A stretch of 7,106 nt of DNA from a bacterium (GTDB lineage: Bacteria; Vulcanimicrobiota; Vulcanimicrobiia; Vulcanimicrobiales; Vulcanimicrobiaceae): contig JAKAPO010000122.1 of assembly GCA_021807065.1 (NCBI GenBank), positions 1 through 7,106 on the forward strand, in the 5' to 3' direction. This document shows, piece by piece, positions 5,878 to 7,106 of this stretch. Position numbers and translations under genes: made by a program. Under the pieces are notes generated by a model. The model was not told the DNA's origin. It saw only the letters and a program-made list of their open reading frames with translations, and searched no databases. Position 1 is the first letter of the stretch. The number at the start of each line of letters is the position of its first letter.

Positions 5878-6636
5878 TCACGGCGTCGGCGACGGGTTCG
5901 GAGACGGCGGAGGCAAGAGTGCCGCTTGGGCGGGTGGCGAGGACGGAAATGAGAAGTCGCTGTACGTCACGTCGACGTGGATGACGAACGTCAGAAATAG
6001 GGCGTGCTCGGTCGCGACGAATGTTCCGTGCGTGATGATCCAGTGCCCGTCGACCACGTTGTAATCGAGCGTGATGACCTGATCGCTTCCTGTATCGCGC
6101 AGAACGATGCGCGAGGGCAGCTTCGTCTGCGAATCCTCGATGATTTCGCTTGGGTAGAGCGTCGAACTTCCCGATATGCGCGGCGTCGGTGAAAGGAACA
6201 AGTGAATCCGATCAGACCGTGAGTCGGGCGCATACGTAACATTCCAAATCGAGAAATAGGGCACGACGACGTCGATGCCCGCAGGCGCTGCGGGCGGCGT
6301 CTCGAGCGTCCACGGCTGCCCTCGCTGGAGTGTGATGAAGATGCTTTTGGTGTTCGGCGCGTTCCATTGAAACGTGAATTGCGAGAACGGATCGAAGTAT
6401 GGGATGATCGGAAAGGCGTTACCGATCCGTTGCCCTCCCGCAGGGAGGTCTTGCATGACCGCTTCGCCGTCGGAGTTGCGCGCTATGACGGAACGGTCGA
6501 TTTCTTGGGAGCGCCCGAGCGACGGTACCCAAACGTGCGTCGTCTCGCGATAGACGATATACGCGGGCGGGTTCATTTGATAGGCCTGCGTGGCACGGTT
6601 GATGAGCAGCGCGAGCGCCAGATCCGGCGAAATCAC
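5878..6636 (-). CDS. Protein of unknown function with Pro/Ser-rich C-terminal tail, about 252 aa
   Basis: I do not recognise a named family. The body is rich in predicted beta strands and aromatic residues (NPPAYIVYRETTHV at 22-35, IIPYFDPFSQFTFQW, VVPYFSIWNVTY, WIITHGTF) and ends in a low-complexity tail, PPPSPNPSPTP. This composition suggests an extracytoplasmic beta-sandwich protein, perhaps of LolA-like fold, but that is a weak inference. The start is uncertain: GTG at 6636, TTG at 6645 and TTG at 6702 are in frame and none has a Shine-Dalgarno site or gives a convincing signal peptide. The frame stays open further to 7029, but that part lies opposite the M20 hydrolase and is discarded. 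The stop lies 31 bases from the convergent tRNA-Ser. Confidence 0.65.
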   Translation of the reverse strand: MISPDLALALLINRATQAYQMNPPAYIVYRETTHVWVPSLGRSQEIDRSVIARNSDGEAVMQDLPAGGQRIGNAFPIIPYFDPFSQFTFQWNAPNTKSIFITLQRGQPWTLETPPAAPAGIDVVVPYFSIWNVTYAPDSRSDRIHLFLSPTPRISGSSTLYPSEIIEDSQTKLPSRIVLRDTGSDQVITLDYNVVDGHWIITHGTFVATEHALFLTFVIHVDVTYSDFSFPSSPPAQAALLPPPSPNPSPTP

Positions 6637-6690
6637 CGCAGACAACTTCGTCGGGGGGAAGCCGCATACCGCCGACGGAAATGCACTTGC

Positions 6691-7106
6691 GTGGAGTTGC
6701 AACCGAACGACGCAAATGTCGCCCGTGTCGTCGAGCTGCGGCGGCAGATTCACCGTAATCCCGAGCTTGGTTTCGAGGAGAACTCGACCGCAGCGCTCAT
6801 CGAGACCGAGCTGGATGGACTCGGCATCGAGCACCGGCGCGTTACGAGTACCGGGATCGTCGCGGTGCTCCGTGGCGGGCGACCGGGACACGTTGCAGGG
6901 CTGCGCGCCGATATGGATGCGTTGCCCGTAGCGGAGCGTTCGGGCGAGCCATTTGCGTCGCAGACGCCCGGCGTGATGCACGCATGCGGCCACGACGCAC
7001 ACACGGCGATGCTGCTGGGCGCGGCGCACCTGCTCGCAGCGCAGCGCGAGGCACTCGCCGGTACCGTCGTTTTGATCTTCCAGCCCGCTGAGGAAGGGCC
7101 GGGCGG
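6691..7106 (+). CDS. M20-family amidohydrolase/aminoacylase, N-terminal part (3' end outside window)
   Basis: These are the first 138 residues of a zinc/manganese amidohydrolase of the hippurate hydrolase/IAA-amino acid hydrolase type, which cleaves N-acyl amino acids; the substrate cannot be told from this part. The family motifs occur in order: LRRQIHRNPELGFEE (16-30), TGIVAVLRGG (54-63), GLRADMDALP (70-79), GVMHACGHDAHTAMLLG (94-110, metal ligands C99, H101 and catalytic surroundings), and VLIFQPAEEGPG (127-138, with the Glu pair). The full protein is normally about 380-400 aa, so about a third is present. GTG at 6691 or TTG at 6697 are the likely starts, since the motif-bearing part begins soon after; neither has a strong ribosome binding site. 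It is divergent from the beta-rich protein, with only about 50 bases between the two proposed starts. Confidence 0.92.
   Translation, partial: MELQPNDANVARVVELRRQIHRNPELGFEENSTAALIETELDGLGIEHRRVTSTGIVAVLRGGRPGHVAGLRADMDALPVAERSGEPFASQTPGVMHACGHDAHTAMLLGAAHLLAAQREALAGTVVLIFQPAEEGPG

Noticed and set aside
5867..5879. Hairpin GACTC-CGC-GAGTC between the tRNA and the convergent gene as a terminator
   Set aside because: The stem is only five base pairs and no T run follows on either strand.
6687..6702. Inverted repeat TTGC-N8-GCAA between the divergent genes at 6636 and 6691
   Set aside because: The four-base arms are too short to support an operator, and it overlaps the proposed hydrolase start with no promoter elements nearby.
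6703..7029. In-frame upstream extension of the minus-strand protein ending at 5878
   Set aside because: It is opposite the conserved M20 hydrolase motifs and has a His/Arg-rich shadow composition.

Overview
The window is high-GC bacterial chromosome with gene-dense, overlapping reading frames, few intergenic gaps and several GTG/TTG starts. I saw no insertion sequence, CRISPR array or phage gene. The codon use and gene set suggest a free-living bacterium, perhaps a soil or uncultured lineage such as Eremiobacterota/Vulcanimicrobiota. That placement is only a guess from style and cannot be proven here.

Positions 1-4085 (minus strand) hold six consecutive genes read from right to left. They are a 150-aa four-helix membrane protein with an H-x-H motif like that of haem-copper oxidase subunit I (4085-3633), a 415-aa polytopic membrane protein resembling NnrS/haem-copper oxidase subunit I (3636-2389), a 309-aa transcription factor that fuses a DUF2249 domain to a Crp/Fnr regulator (2389-1460), a 100-aa cysteine-containing protein of unknown function (1415-1113), a 75-aa stand-alone DUF2249 protein (1132-905), and a second polytopic membrane protein cut by the window edge (908-1). 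Five of the six are joined by stop/start overlaps. The only real gap, 44 bases between the regulator and the 100-aa gene, holds a 12-bp palindrome centred exactly 41.5 bp upstream of the next ATG, plus a TAGAAT -10 element placed so that transcription would begin at that ATG. This looks like a class II Crp/Fnr-type promoter with a leaderless start, next to the gene for a Crp/Fnr regulator.

Positions about 4151-5718 (plus strand) are divergent from that cluster: a radical SAM/SPASM protein of the NirJ/AhbD-like type, whose frame has no ATG, GTG or TTG before its iron-sulfur cysteines, followed with a 4-base overlap by the tRNA adenosine deaminase gene tadA. A tRNA-Ser(CGA) gene lies at 5759-5846.

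Positions 5878-7106 hold a minus-strand protein of unknown function with a Pro/Ser-rich tail and, divergent from it, the start of an M20 amidohydrolase that runs off the right edge.

Taken together, the left two thirds look like an uncharacterised locus for nitric oxide, haem or respiratory stress: haem-binding-type membrane proteins, two DUF2249 domains (one built into the regulator), a non-FeS Fnr-class activator and a haem-type radical SAM enzyme. No catalytic denitrification enzyme is visible in the window, so the role is inferred from family resemblance and context.
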